A DNA stretch of 25,802 nt from positions 1 through 25,802 of the forward strand of contig JAQSDP010000386.1 in NCBI GenBank assembly GCA_029945985.1, in the 5' to 3' direction. The translations under genes and the position numbers were made by a program. A model generated the notes under the pieces. The model did not search any database and was not told where the DNA came from. It saw only the letters and a list, made by a program, of their open reading frames with translations. Positions 15,852 to 24,068 of this stretch are shown here, piece after piece (within the stretch, counting starts at the first letter, position 1; each line of letters starts with the position of its first letter). The DNA comes from a bacterium (GTDB lineage: Bacteria > Acidobacteriota > Blastocatellia > Pyrinomonadales > Pyrinomonadaceae).

Positions 15852-16237
15852 TCGCATCGCTGAAAAAATTGGAGCCGCGAACGATGTTCTTCATCGACGG
15901 TGCGGGAGCTTTTGCCAGCATCATCTTGCTCGCCATCGTTCTCCCCTCGCTCGAATCCGCCATCGGAATGCCGTATCGGGTTCTGTATCTTCTGGCAGCA
16001 TTTGCCGCTCCGCTATTTCTCTTCTCAACATTTTGCTATTTGTTCTTCCCCGAGCGTTGGAAAGCCTTTCTTATAACGGTTGCAGTCGGAAACCTCTTCT
16101 ACTGCTCCATCAGCATCGCGGCGATCTTCTGGTTCAAAGGCGATCTGACCGTCCTTGGAATGATCTATTTCGTCGCAGAAGTAATTGTCATCGCTGCGCT
16201 CGGAGCTATCGAGATACTGTATTCGATCCGACGTTAG
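15848..16237 (+). CDS. small four-helix membrane protein of unknown function
   Basis: The 129-residue protein has four predicted membrane helices (about 14-34, 42-66, 72-95 and 101-124) and almost no soluble part. It starts with GTG overlapping the dapB stop (GTGA), so it is coupled to dapB; ATG 15884 would be a shorter start still including helix 1. I recognise no family. Position in the DAP cluster is the only hint, and it does not by itself imply a role in lysine metabolism. Confidence 0.7.
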   Translation: MIASLKKLEPRTMFFIDGAGAFASIILLAIVLPSLESAIGMPYRVLYLLAAFAAPLFLFSTFCYLFFPERWKAFLITVAVGNLFYCSISIAAIFWFKGDLTVLGMIYFVAEVIVIAALGAIEILYSIRR

Positions 16238-16296
16238 GCCGATCGAACCAAGCTAATTGCAATTGGAACCGTAGGATGGAGTCTCCCAACGTATTT

Positions 16297-16326
16297 TTGT
16301 AACTTATACGCCGATAAGAATATACT
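16297..16326 (+). promoter_or_regulatory. possible sigma70-type promoter of dapA
   Basis: TTGTAA (16297-16302) and TATACT (16321-16326) are 18 bases apart and match the -35 and -10 consensus at 4 and 5 of 6 positions. Transcription would start about 9 bases before ATG 16342, so the mRNA would be nearly leaderless. This agrees with the absence of a Shine-Dalgarno there. Confidence 0.4.
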
Positions 16327-16341
16327 GACGATTCTTGAACT

Positions 16342-17244
16342 ATGACCAGCAGAGTTGATTGGATGCGCGGGTGTGCGACCGCATTGGTAACGCCGTTTCA
16401 TAAGGACGGTTCGATAGACGATGCATGCTTTACGAAGCTCGTTTCACGGCAGATCAAGGGCGGGGTGAGTCTGCTTGTGCCATGCGGGACTACCGGCGAA
16501 AGCGTGACGATGAGCGAAGAAGAACGGCTTCACGTGATCACGTCGACAGTCGTGGGCGCGAAAGGAACAAACGCGAAAGTGATCGCCGGCACCGGCAGCA
16601 ACAACACCGCCGCGACCATCGACTTCACCCGCAAAGCCCGCGAAGCAGGTGCTGACGCCGCACTCGTCGTCGCACCTTATTACAATAAGCCGACCCAGGA
16701 AGGAATGTTCGCCCACTTTTCGGAGATCGCGAGAAGCGTAAAAGGTTTCCCGATCATGCTCTACAATGTCCCGTCGCGAACATCGTCGAACATCTCGGGC
16801 GCGACCACACTTAAACTAGCCGCCGCGCACGAGAACATCGTCGCGACCAAAGAAGCATCGGGCGACTATTCACAGGTGATGCACATAATTGCGAACCGTC
16901 CAAAGAATTTCAGGGTGTTCTCGGGTGATGACGCTTCAGCTCTTCCACTTATCTCGCTCGGGGCTGACGGGCTCGTGTCGGTCATAGCCAACGAAATGCC
17001 GAAGGAGACCTCGAAAATGGTCGAGCATGCGCTCAACGGATCATTCCATTTCGCGCGCCGAATTCATTACAAGATCCTCCAGCTGATGGAAGCCAATTTC
17101 ATCGAATCGTCACCTGCTCCGTGCAAATTCGTGATGAAGGAAATGGGCCTTCTCGAAGAGAACCTTCGCTTGCCCCTCGTGCCGGTTACAGTGGAGACGC
17201 GAACGAAACTGAAAGGAGTGATGAAGGACGCCGGCCTCGACTAA
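16342..17244 (+). CDS. dapA: 4-hydroxy-tetrahydrodipicolinate synthase
   Basis: DapA condenses pyruvate with aspartate semialdehyde, the first committed step to DAP and lysine. The 300-residue TIM-barrel protein has PCGTTGES (47-54), VVAPYYNKPTQEG, YNVPSRT (Tyr141) and the Schiff-base lysine Lys170 in ATKEASGD. Length is normal. The 104-base gap upstream carries a possible promoter, so dapA may be transcribed on its own as well as with the genes before it. MTSRVDWMRGCATALVTPF allows a second start at Met8, but ATG 16342 has the better position relative to the promoter-like boxes. Confidence 0.95.
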   Translation: MTSRVDWMRGCATALVTPFHKDGSIDDACFTKLVSRQIKGGVSLLVPCGTTGESVTMSEEERLHVITSTVVGAKGTNAKVIAGTGSNNTAATIDFTRKAREAGADAALVVAPYYNKPTQEGMFAHFSEIARSVKGFPIMLYNVPSRTSSNISGATTLKLAAAHENIVATKEASGDYSQVMHIIANRPKNFRVFSGDDASALPLISLGADGLVSVIANEMPKETSKMVEHALNGSFHFARRIHYKILQLMEANFIESSPAPCKFVMKEMGLLEENLRLPLVPVTVETRTKLKGVMKDAGLD

Positions 17245-17301
17245 CTTTTCACTTCTAACTTATTCCAAAAATTGATAGATCGAGTTTAGAATGATCCAGC
17301 T

Positions 17302-17688
17302 ATGCAAATTGATGACCTGAAAGATGTGGGCGGCACACCGGGCGGGCTCTGGGAATTTCTTCTGGGTCTCGCTATGGCCGTCGCCGGCGGTTATATGCTC
17401 ATTAGCCGCGTCACCGTTACGAGCGGATTTTGGAACTGGGGCGGCTATAACACGTTTGGCCTCTCGCTCGTGCCGTTGATCTTCGGTGTCGGGATCGTGT
17501 TCTTCAACGGTAAGTCGTTGATCGGATGGCTGCTGGTTTTCATTGGTTCCGTGATCATCCTCGCGGGAATCATTATGAATCTTCAGATGTACTTTCAGCC
17601 GACGAGCCTTTTCAACACGATCGTCATGCTCGTGCTTCTTGCCGGCGGCATCGGCTTGGTTGCAAAGTCAGTCAGGGCACACGGATAA
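17302..17688 (+). CDS. small membrane protein of unknown function
   Basis: The 128-residue protein has a short polar N terminus (MQIDDLKDVGGTPGG) followed by four predicted membrane helices (about 17-35, 50-66, 71-90 and 104-122). The segment between helices 1 and 2 is rich in Trp and Gly (SGFWNWGGYNTFG). I recognise no family. It ends 7 bases before the P1 peptidase ATG, so the two are likely cotranscribed. Confidence 0.7.
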   Translation: MQIDDLKDVGGTPGGLWEFLLGLAMAVAGGYMLISRVTVTSGFWNWGGYNTFGLSLVPLIFGVGIVFFNGKSLIGWLLVFIGSVIILAGIIMNLQMYFQPTSLFNTIVMLVLLAGGIGLVAKSVRAHG

Positions 17689-17695
17689 ATTCCCT

Positions 17696-18874
17696 ATGAA
17701 ACACATTCTCTCGCTGCTCGTCCTACTAAGCCTTTCGGCCTGGGCATTCGCCCAGTCAAAGCCGCGCGCCCGAGATCTTGGTGTCCCGTTCGATGGATCG
17801 CCCGGTGCGAACAACGCGATCACCGATGTGAAAGGCGTGGAGGTCGGGTATACCACATTGAAGTCCGGCACCGGTGACAAGGCGATCCGCACCGGAGTGA
17901 CCGCGATTCTTCCGCAGGGTAAAAGTTTCGCGGGCCGTCTCTTCGCCGCATGGCACACGCTTAACGGCAACGGTGAGATGACAGGCACCACATGGATCGA
18001 AGAGTCCGGTGGCCTCGGATCGCCCATTCTGATCACGAACACGCACAGCGTTGGAATCGTGCGTGATGCGGTGATCGAATGGGGTGCGAAAAAGTTTCCG
18101 GGCGAAGGCTACTCCGGAGATTTCTCTTTGCCCGTCGTCGCCGAAACCTGGGACGGATTTCTCAACGACATCAACGGCTTCCACGTCAAGAAAGAACACG
18201 TGTTCGCCGCTCTCGATTCTGCAAAAACGGGAACGATCGCCGAGGGTAACGTCGGCGGTGGTACGGGAATGGTCGCTCACGGATTCAAGGCAGGAACAGG
18301 TACGGCATCTCGGGTGCTTGACGCTAGGTTCGGCGGATATACGATCGGCGTTCTGGTTCAGGCAAATTACGGATCTCGCCAGCTATTCACCGTCGCCGGT
18401 GTTCCGATCGGGCGCGAGATCACGGACCTCCAGATGAAGATAGCCCAGCCCGGACTATCTATGCTCAAGAAGACCGAAGAGGGAGCCGGCTCGATCATCG
18501 TCGTACTCGCGACCGACGCACCCTTGTTACCCCATCAGCTCAAGCGCATCGCTCATCGGATCGGCTTGGGAGTCGGCAAGGTTGGTGGGCGTGGTGAGAA
18601 TTCTTCGGGCGATATCTTTATCGCGTTCTCAACCGCGAACGCCGCGGAGATCGGAAAGAATGAAGGCATCGCGAAGATAGATATGCTTCCGAATGATCAG
18701 ATCAATATGCTCTTCTGGGCAACTGCGCAAGCGACCGAGGAAGCGATCATAAACGCCCTCGTGGCCGCCGAAACGACGACCGGCTACAAAGGCAACACCG
18801 TCTTCGCCCTCCCGCACGACCGACTGCAGGAAGTGTTGAAGAAGTACAATAGGCTGGCAGCGGCAACGAAGTAG
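17696..18874 (+). CDS. secreted P1-family (DmpA-like) aminopeptidase
   Basis: P1 (S58) peptidases are N-terminal nucleophile hydrolases that cut themselves before a Ser or Thr and then act on N-terminal amino acids or beta-peptides. The 392-residue precursor has a signal peptide (MKHILSLLVLLSLSAWAFAQ). It begins the mature domain with RARDLGVPFDGSPG.NNAITDVKGVEVGYTT, typical of the family, and carries EGNVGGGTGM. The self-cleavage site is NYGSRQ (Gly226-Ser227), followed by AGVPIGREI. Export suggests degradation of external or periplasmic peptides. ATG 17696 is chosen since it gives the signal peptide. It follows the small membrane protein by 7 bases. Confidence 0.88.
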   Translation: MKHILSLLVLLSLSAWAFAQSKPRARDLGVPFDGSPGANNAITDVKGVEVGYTTLKSGTGDKAIRTGVTAILPQGKSFAGRLFAAWHTLNGNGEMTGTTWIEESGGLGSPILITNTHSVGIVRDAVIEWGAKKFPGEGYSGDFSLPVVAETWDGFLNDINGFHVKKEHVFAALDSAKTGTIAEGNVGGGTGMVAHGFKAGTGTASRVLDARFGGYTIGVLVQANYGSRQLFTVAGVPIGREITDLQMKIAQPGLSMLKKTEEGAGSIIVVLATDAPLLPHQLKRIAHRIGLGVGKVGGRGENSSGDIFIAFSTANAAEIGKNEGIAKIDMLPNDQINMLFWATAQATEEAIINALVAAETTTGYKGNTVFALPHDRLQEVLKKYNRLAAATK

Positions 18875-18970
18875 GATTTTCATTTGTATTTCTCGGACGC
18901 TTTCGAACGGACTCACAACTGAAAGTGAACAGCTTTAAGCTCATTTTACTGACTATTCTGATGCTACTAG

Positions 18971-19408
18971 TTGGGTTGGCGTGTGACTCTCCGCCCTGGT
19001 CTAGGTTCGTTGTTGCAATTCAACTTCATCAGATATCGTAGTTGGTTTTACACACCGCATCCGACTATGGCGTCTCCGTATCTTTACACTTTGGAAGAAT
19101 GGAACGAAAAGCAGCATTTCACATCAGGGACGCCAATAGAAAAGTTCAAGGTAGACACAGAGGGTGGATGGATCGAAACTACTGTTTCGCCCGGTGGGGC
19201 GCTAGAAATTGATCGGGCACGTTACCCGGAGGTTGAAGAAGATGTAGATGGGAATTTTCTGGTTGACCAGTTGGATGTTCGAGGGGAGAAGGTCGACGTA
19301 TCATGGTCTGGCCGAAAGGAAATCTTTAGCCTATTTCAAAAGGAATGGATCGGTGCCTATCGGTTCATCTCTCGGACCTCGCCGTTATATGTTTTGTACG
19401 TAAAATAA
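18971..19408 (+). CDS. hypothetical protein, possibly a frameshifted lipoprotein
   Basis: No family recognised. The convincing part starts near Met at 19067 (MASPYLYTLEEWNEKQHF...) and runs to an aromatic C terminus (YRFISRTSPLYVLYVK). The frame stays open upstream to a TTG at 18971, giving 145 residues (114 from 19067). In another frame, a GTG at 18925 reads VNSFKLILLTILMLLVGLAC, a likely lipoprotein-type signal peptide, which hits TAG at 19039-19041. Joining the two frames between ~18990 and 19038 would give a lipoprotein of about 160 residues, so a one-base lesion (or sequence error) is likely. The stop overlaps the dapD ATG by one base (TAATG). Codon use and base composition are somewhat more AT-rich than dapD. 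Confidence 0.5.
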   Translation: MGWRVTLRPGLGSLLQFNFIRYRSWFYTPHPTMASPYLYTLEEWNEKQHFTSGTPIEKFKVDTEGGWIETTVSPGGALEIDRARYPEVEEDVDGNFLVDQLDVRGEKVDVSWSGRKEIFSLFQKEWIGAYRFISRTSPLYVLYVK

Positions 19409-20241
19409 TGAGTTCACTTCAAGAACAGATAGAGGCGTTATTTACAAAGTCGGAATTCACCTCCGCCGATCGCGAGATCTACGAAGAGTTCAAAACCGCG
19501 CTACGTCGCGGCGAGATCCGGTCGGCGGAGAAGCATGCCGATGGAAATTGGCACGCGAACCCTTGGGTGAAGCAGGGAATTCTGCTCGGATTTCGGATGG
19601 GCAGGATGGTCGAGATGTCGCAGCCCACAGAGACGCTTCAATTCTTTGACAAGGACACGTTTCCGCTAAGGCCGATGACGCTCGCAGACGGCGTGCGGAT
19701 CGTGATGGGCGGCTCGGCGATTCGCGACGGCAGTTACGTGGCCCCCGGGGTAGTCGTGGTCCCGCCAGCTTACATCAATGTCGGAGCATACGTCGATGAA
19801 GGCACGATGGTCGATTCTCACGCACTTGTAGGCAGTTGCGCTCAAATCGGCAAACGCGTACATCTTTCCGCCGCATCTCAAATTGGAGGCGTGCTCGAAC
19901 CCGTCGGGGCCGTGCCCGTTGTCATCGAAGATGACGTGATGGTCGGCGGCAATACAGGCGTCTACGAAGGTACGATCGTTCGCGAGCGAGCCGTGCTCGG
20001 AACCGGCGTGATCCTTACTCGCTCAACACCGGTGTTTGACCTCCCCAACGAGCGAGTTATCAAAGCCGACGGCGACAAACCCCTCGAGATCCCGGTTGGA
20101 GCTGTAGTTGTACAAGGATCACGAGCTGTTGCTAACGAGTTCGGAAAGTCGAACGGCCTTTCGATATATTGTCCGATAATCGTCAAATACCGCGATGAAA
20201 AAACCGACGCATCGACTAAACTAGAAGACTATCTAAGATAG
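19408..20241 (+). CDS. dapD: 2,3,4,5-tetrahydropyridine-2,6-dicarboxylate N-succinyltransferase
   Basis: DapD transfers succinate from succinyl-CoA to the open form of tetrahydrodipicolinate, the step that commits to the succinylase branch. The 277-residue protein has a helical N-terminal domain and a left-handed beta-helix of hexapeptide repeats (VAPGVVVVPPAYINVGAYVDEGTMVDSHA read in sixes), with GGVLEPVGAVPVVIEDD and GNTGVYEG. Length matches other DapD proteins. ATG 19408 gives MSSLQEQIEALF, a normal beginning, and overlaps the preceding stop by one base. Together with DapE in the same cluster it indicates the succinylase route rather than the DapL or Ddh routes. Confidence 0.95.
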   Translation: MSSLQEQIEALFTKSEFTSADREIYEEFKTALRRGEIRSAEKHADGNWHANPWVKQGILLGFRMGRMVEMSQPTETLQFFDKDTFPLRPMTLADGVRIVMGGSAIRDGSYVAPGVVVVPPAYINVGAYVDEGTMVDSHALVGSCAQIGKRVHLSAASQIGGVLEPVGAVPVVIEDDVMVGGNTGVYEGTIVRERAVLGTGVILTRSTPVFDLPNERVIKADGDKPLEIPVGAVVVQGSRAVANEFGKSNGLSIYCPIIVKYRDEKTDASTKLEDYLR

Positions 20242-20267
20242 AAAACTCACAGGAGCCTGACCACTAA

Positions 20268-22166
20268 ATGATTCGTGTACTCATAACCATTTCATTCGTA
20301 CTTTTGGCATTCGCCTCTAACCTTATCGCTCAACAGCAGCCGAAGCCCGCGCCGACACTTCCTCCGGGAATGACCGGCTCGGACCCATCTGATCCGAGAT
20401 CGAATCTGTCAGCGGGATTGTTCGATGCAGGCGAAGTCGCATTCGGTATGAAGCATCTGACGCTCTACAAGAAGTTGGACACCTTCAAGATCGGATCCAA
20501 TCTCGAAGACCCGAGAGTTCAAAAGTCGCTCGTTCAGTTCGGCATCCCTGACGTCACCAAGATCCCGAAGGAACAGCTTCCATTCCTTAAGGAGTTTCTC
20601 GAAGCCGGATTCGACAATACCGACCTTGCATTTCAAGGGAACTACCTATTCCAGGGCAACTACCACGGCATCGGTATCTTCGACATCACCCAGCCGTCGA
20701 GTCCACAGTTGGTAACGGCTCTGCTTTGTCCCGGCGGTCAGGGAGACGTTTCAGTCTATAAGAATCTGATGTTCATGTCTGTGGAAGGAGCCAACGGACG
20801 AGTCGATTGCGGAGATCAGGGATTCCCGCGGAATCCGGCTGGTCAACGCGGGCTTCCGGTCGCACAAAAAGACCGCTTTCGCGGCGTCCGCATTTTTGAT
20901 ATTTCCGACATCCGCTCTCCGAAGCAGGTAGCGACCGTTCAGACCTGCCGCGGATCGCACACGCATACGCTTGTAGAAGATCCTAAAGACAAAGCTAACC
21001 TCTATGTATATGTTTCGGGAACATCTTTCGTCCGACAGCCCGATGAACTGCCAGGATGCTCGGGAGCTTTGCCCGATAAAGATCCAAACACGGCCCTCTT
21101 TCGCATTGAGGTCATAAAGGTACCCGTTGCGGCTCCGCAGGATGCAAAGGTGGTCAATTCTCCGCGGATCTTCGGAGACGAAACCGGCAAGATCAACGCT
21201 CTCACCGACGGCGGCTCTCACGATAATCCGGACGGCCGTCCGCAAGAGACCAATCAGTGCCACGACATCACCGTATACTCCGAACTCGGACTTGCCGCCG
21301 GAGCGTGCGCCGGAAACGGCATTCTGCTGGACATCAGGGATCCGGTCAATCCGAAACGGGTCGAGGCAGTGAATGACAAAAACTACGCCTACTGGCATTC
21401 AGCGTCGTTCTCGAACGATGGCAGCAAGGTGATCTATACCGACGAATGGGGTGGTGGTGGCGGTCCGAAGTGTCGCACGACCGACCCGAACATCTGGGGA
21501 GCGAATGCGATCTTCAACCGCAATGGAAACGACCTTCAGTTCGCTGCTTACTACAAGTTGCCTGCAGCCCAGACTGACCAGGAAAACTGCGTAGCGCACA
21601 ACGGCTCGCTCGTTCCCGTTCCCGGCCGAGACATAAAGGTCCAATCGTGGTACCAGGGCGGAATTTCGGTGATGGATTTCACCGATCCTGCTAAGCCCAT
21701 TGAGATCGCATATTTCGACCGCGGTCCGATCAACAAAGACCGGCTGATCACCGGAGGCACCTGGTCGGCGTACTGGTACAACGGATTCGTCTATTCGTCC
21801 GAGATCGCCCGCGGCCTGGACGTTCTCGAACTCACGCCTTCGAAGTTTCTCACCCAGAACGAGATCGACGCTGCAAAGGCAGTTCGTTTCGATGTTCTCA
21901 ACGTGCAGAGTCAGAAGCGTATCGTCTGGCCGCGAAGCATGGCAGTAGCGAAGGCGTACGTAGACCAACTTGAGCGGTCGCAAGCACTCTCTGCTGATCA
22001 GGTGTCGGCTCTTCGTGCCGCGATCGACAAAGGCGACAATGGCAGCTTGAAGAAGCAGGCGAAAACGTTGAAGGCAGCCGCGACGAAGAACGCCAACGAT
22101 CTTCATCGTTTGAAGGAGCTCTCGGCTATTCTTGAGAAGCCGGCTAAGAACTCGAAAGCAGAATGA
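20268..22166 (+). CDS. secreted LVIVD-repeat (beta-propeller-like) protein
   Basis: The 632-residue protein has a signal peptide (MIRVLITISFVLLAFASNLIAQ) followed by a Pro-rich stretch. The main domain contains repeats of the LVIVD type: GIGIFDITQPSSPQLV, GVRIFDISDIRSPKQV, GILLDIRDPVNPKRV and GISVMDFTDPAKPIEI, each followed by a strand and usually a His- or Cys-bearing loop (GSHTHTL, NQCHDI, YAYWHSA). Such repeats form propellers in exported proteins of unknown function. The last ~100 residues are helical and Lys/Ala-rich (SADQVSALRAAIDKG...). AGGAG at 20251-20255 supports ATG 20268. The stop overlaps the start of the RNB gene (ATGA), linking a secreted protein to an RNase. Confidence 0.82.
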   Translation: MIRVLITISFVLLAFASNLIAQQQPKPAPTLPPGMTGSDPSDPRSNLSAGLFDAGEVAFGMKHLTLYKKLDTFKIGSNLEDPRVQKSLVQFGIPDVTKIPKEQLPFLKEFLEAGFDNTDLAFQGNYLFQGNYHGIGIFDITQPSSPQLVTALLCPGGQGDVSVYKNLMFMSVEGANGRVDCGDQGFPRNPAGQRGLPVAQKDRFRGVRIFDISDIRSPKQVATVQTCRGSHTHTLVEDPKDKANLYVYVSGTSFVRQPDELPGCSGALPDKDPNTALFRIEVIKVPVAAPQDAKVVNSPRIFGDETGKINALTDGGSHDNPDGRPQETNQCHDITVYSELGLAAGACAGNGILLDIRDPVNPKRVEAVNDKNYAYWHSASFSNDGSKVIYTDEWGGGGGPKCRTTDPNIWGANAIFNRNGNDLQFAAYYKLPAAQTDQENCVAHNGSLVPVPGRDIKVQSWYQGGISVMDFTDPAKPIEIAYFDRGPINKDRLITGGTWSAYWYNGFVYSSEIARGLDVLELTPSKFLTQNEIDAAKAVRFDVLNVQSQKRIVWPRSMAVAKAYVDQLERSQALSADQVSALRAAIDKGDNGSLKKQAKTLKAAATKNANDLHRLKELSAILEKPAKNSKAE

Positions 22167-23632
22167 ACGATCAGCGTCCGAACGAGAATTGGCTTGACGG
22201 GAAAGCTCGTCAAGCCATGATCGATAATGGCTTCGAGCCCGAGTTCTCCGACGACATGGACGAGCAGCTCGCGTCCATAGCCCGGCGCGATCTGCTCGCG
22301 GAGGCGACGGATGCAAAAGATCTCCGCGGACTCCAGTGGTCGTCGATCGACAACAAAACCTCGCGAGATCTCGACCAGGTCGAGTGGGCCGAGCAGCACG
22401 ATAATGGCGACATACGAGTGCTGGTCGGCATCGCCGATGTGGATGCCGCGGTAGAAAAAGACTCGCCCATCGACAGACGAGCCGCCCGCAATACCGTCAG
22501 TGTATACACCGAGAGCGAAGTTTTCCCAATGCTTCCCGAACAGCTCTCGACCGATCTCACATCGCTCAACGCAAACGAAGATCGGCTCGCCGTCGTCGCT
22601 GACATGATCGTCAAGGAGAATGGTGACGTGCCGAAGAGCGTTTTTTACCGAGCGATCGTCCGCAATTCCGTAAAGCTTGATTATCCGACTGTCGGCGAAT
22701 GGTTCGATGATGGGGGTCCGATCCCGGCAGCGATCAGCAACAAACCCGAACTCATCGCGCAGCTTGAGCTTCAGCGAAAAGCGGCCGAACGCCTCCATGA
22801 ATATCGACAGGAAAAAGGGGCACTCGAATTCGAGTCCATCGAATCGGAGGCGGTGGTCGAAGACGGCGACGTAAAGGAGATCCGCTCTGTACAGCCCAAT
22901 TCGGCCAAGCGGCTGATAGAAAATTTCATGGTCGCTTCGAACGTTGAGATGGCGGAGTTCCTGGAATCCAGCGGCGTCGCTTCCATCCGCCGTGTCGTGC
23001 ACATACCCCGCCGATGGGACGGGATCGTTCAGATCGCCGCGGAATACGGCGACCGCCTTCCCGCCGAGCCCGACCAGCCTGCGCTCGCGGCATTCCTCGA
23101 AAAACGGAGAAATGCGGACCCTGAGCGTTTCCCCGATCTGTCGCTCTCGATCATCAAACTCATCGGCAGTGGACAGTATCTCGTCGAGCATCCCGGCCAG
23201 GACGCCGGCGGACACTTCGGCCTCGGCGTGCGTGATTACGCCCACTCCACCGCGCCCAATCGGCGCTTCCCGGATCTCGTGGTTCAGCGGCTCGTCAAAT
23301 CACTCATCGCGGGCGAGTCCCAGCCCTATCCGCCCGAAGAACTAGACCGCATCGCGGAACGCTGCAATGATCGTGAAAAAGCCTCGCGGAAAGTCGAGCG
23401 CAAGATGCGTAAGATAGTCGCGGCTGCGGTAATGAAAAAGAGAGTGGGCGAACGCTTCGATGCGATCGTCACAGGTGTGAACGAGCACGGAACGTTCGCC
23501 CGCATCCTCCGTCCGCCGGTAGACGGGAGGATAGTTAAAGGAGAGCGTGGGCTAGGTGTCGGTGAAAAGATCGACGTCGAGCTTCTTTCCGCCAACACTT
23601 CCAACGGCTTTATCGATTTCAGCGTCCACTGA
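22163..23632 (+). CDS. RNB-domain exoribonuclease (RNase II/R family)
   Basis: A 489-residue member of the 3'-5' exoribonuclease family, shorter than RNase II or R because the N-terminal cold-shock domains are missing. The metal-site segment reads SSIDNKTSRDLDQVEW (Asp63, Asp69, Asp71). The fourth acidic position, usually Asp, is Gln72, as I recall also in other short RNB proteins. LPEQLSTDLTSLNANEDRLA and GHFGLGVRDYAHSTAPNRRFPDLVVQRL are the other RNB signatures. A C-terminal S1-like domain (about 435-489: VGERFDAIVTGVNEHGTFARI) should bind RNA. It overlaps the LVIVD gene by four bases. The stop is 27 bases from the end of a convergent gene. Confidence 0.88.
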   Translation: MNDQRPNENWLDGKARQAMIDNGFEPEFSDDMDEQLASIARRDLLAEATDAKDLRGLQWSSIDNKTSRDLDQVEWAEQHDNGDIRVLVGIADVDAAVEKDSPIDRRAARNTVSVYTESEVFPMLPEQLSTDLTSLNANEDRLAVVADMIVKENGDVPKSVFYRAIVRNSVKLDYPTVGEWFDDGGPIPAAISNKPELIAQLELQRKAAERLHEYRQEKGALEFESIESEAVVEDGDVKEIRSVQPNSAKRLIENFMVASNVEMAEFLESSGVASIRRVVHIPRRWDGIVQIAAEYGDRLPAEPDQPALAAFLEKRRNADPERFPDLSLSIIKLIGSGQYLVEHPGQDAGGHFGLGVRDYAHSTAPNRRFPDLVVQRLVKSLIAGESQPYPPEELDRIAERCNDREKASRKVERKMRKIVAAAVMKKRVGERFDAIVTGVNEHGTFARILRPPVDGRIVKGERGLGVGEKIDVELLSANTSNGFIDFSVH

Positions 23633-23659
23633 AGTTTGTTCTTCCGCTCAGACAGCTGG

Positions 23660-24025
23660 TCAACCCGCAATCGTGGACTGTTTCGTCCGAGCCCTTACAA
23701 AACCAAATATGGTCAGCAGAAGTCCGACGAATGCCAGGAACCCGCCGATAACGCCCGGCACGATTCCCATAATCAGCTGTTTGTTCATGAACGATCTGCG
23801 GCTGTCGCAATCGTCCTGCGTCGTTAGGCCGATCGTCGACCGCTTGAAGCAATCGTTGTCGCCTCGGCACAGAGTGCGAGCGGACCTGATCGCTGCCTCG
23901 TCACGGGCGACCTGTGAACAGGCCGCAGAGGCGTAATCATCCGTCAACGTCACAATGCAGACCACAATACCGATCAGCAGGACCACCGATCCGATCAGAA
24001 ACAGAATTATTCCCGCAATTTTCAT
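23660..24025 (-). CDS. small membrane protein with Cys-containing loop
   Basis: The 121-residue protein has two predicted membrane helices (about 4-27 and 82-110). Between them lies a ~50-residue loop with four cysteines (36, 53, 59 and 73), which could form two disulfides if the loop is outside the cytoplasm. I recognise no family. AGGAG about seven bases before ATG 24025 supports the start. It follows the secreted protein gene by 43 bases on the same strand and converges with the RNB gene. Confidence 0.7.
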   Translation of the reverse strand: MKIAGIILFLIGSVVLLIGIVVCIVTLTDDYASAACSQVARDEAAIRSARTLCRGDNDCFKRSTIGLTTQDDCDSRRSFMNKQLIMGIVPGVIGGFLAFVGLLLTIFGFVRARTKQSTIAG

Positions 24026-24068
24026 CTTTTGCTCCTATCTCCACGAATATCCGCGGGCTTGAGAAGAA

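Noticed and set aside
17272..17292. TTGATA...TAGAAT as a promoter of the 17302 gene
   Set aside because: The two boxes are only 9 bases apart, too close for a sigma70-type promoter.
20751..22316. Two minus-strand ORFs (215 and 305 codons) opposite the LVIVD gene
   Set aside because: The forward protein has a signal peptide, ribosome binding site and repeats; the antisense products are rich in Arg with no pattern.
22103..23245. 380-codon minus-strand ORF opposite the RNB gene
   Set aside because: The forward frame has all RNB motifs and overlaps its upstream neighbour by ATGA; the antisense product has no coherent domain.
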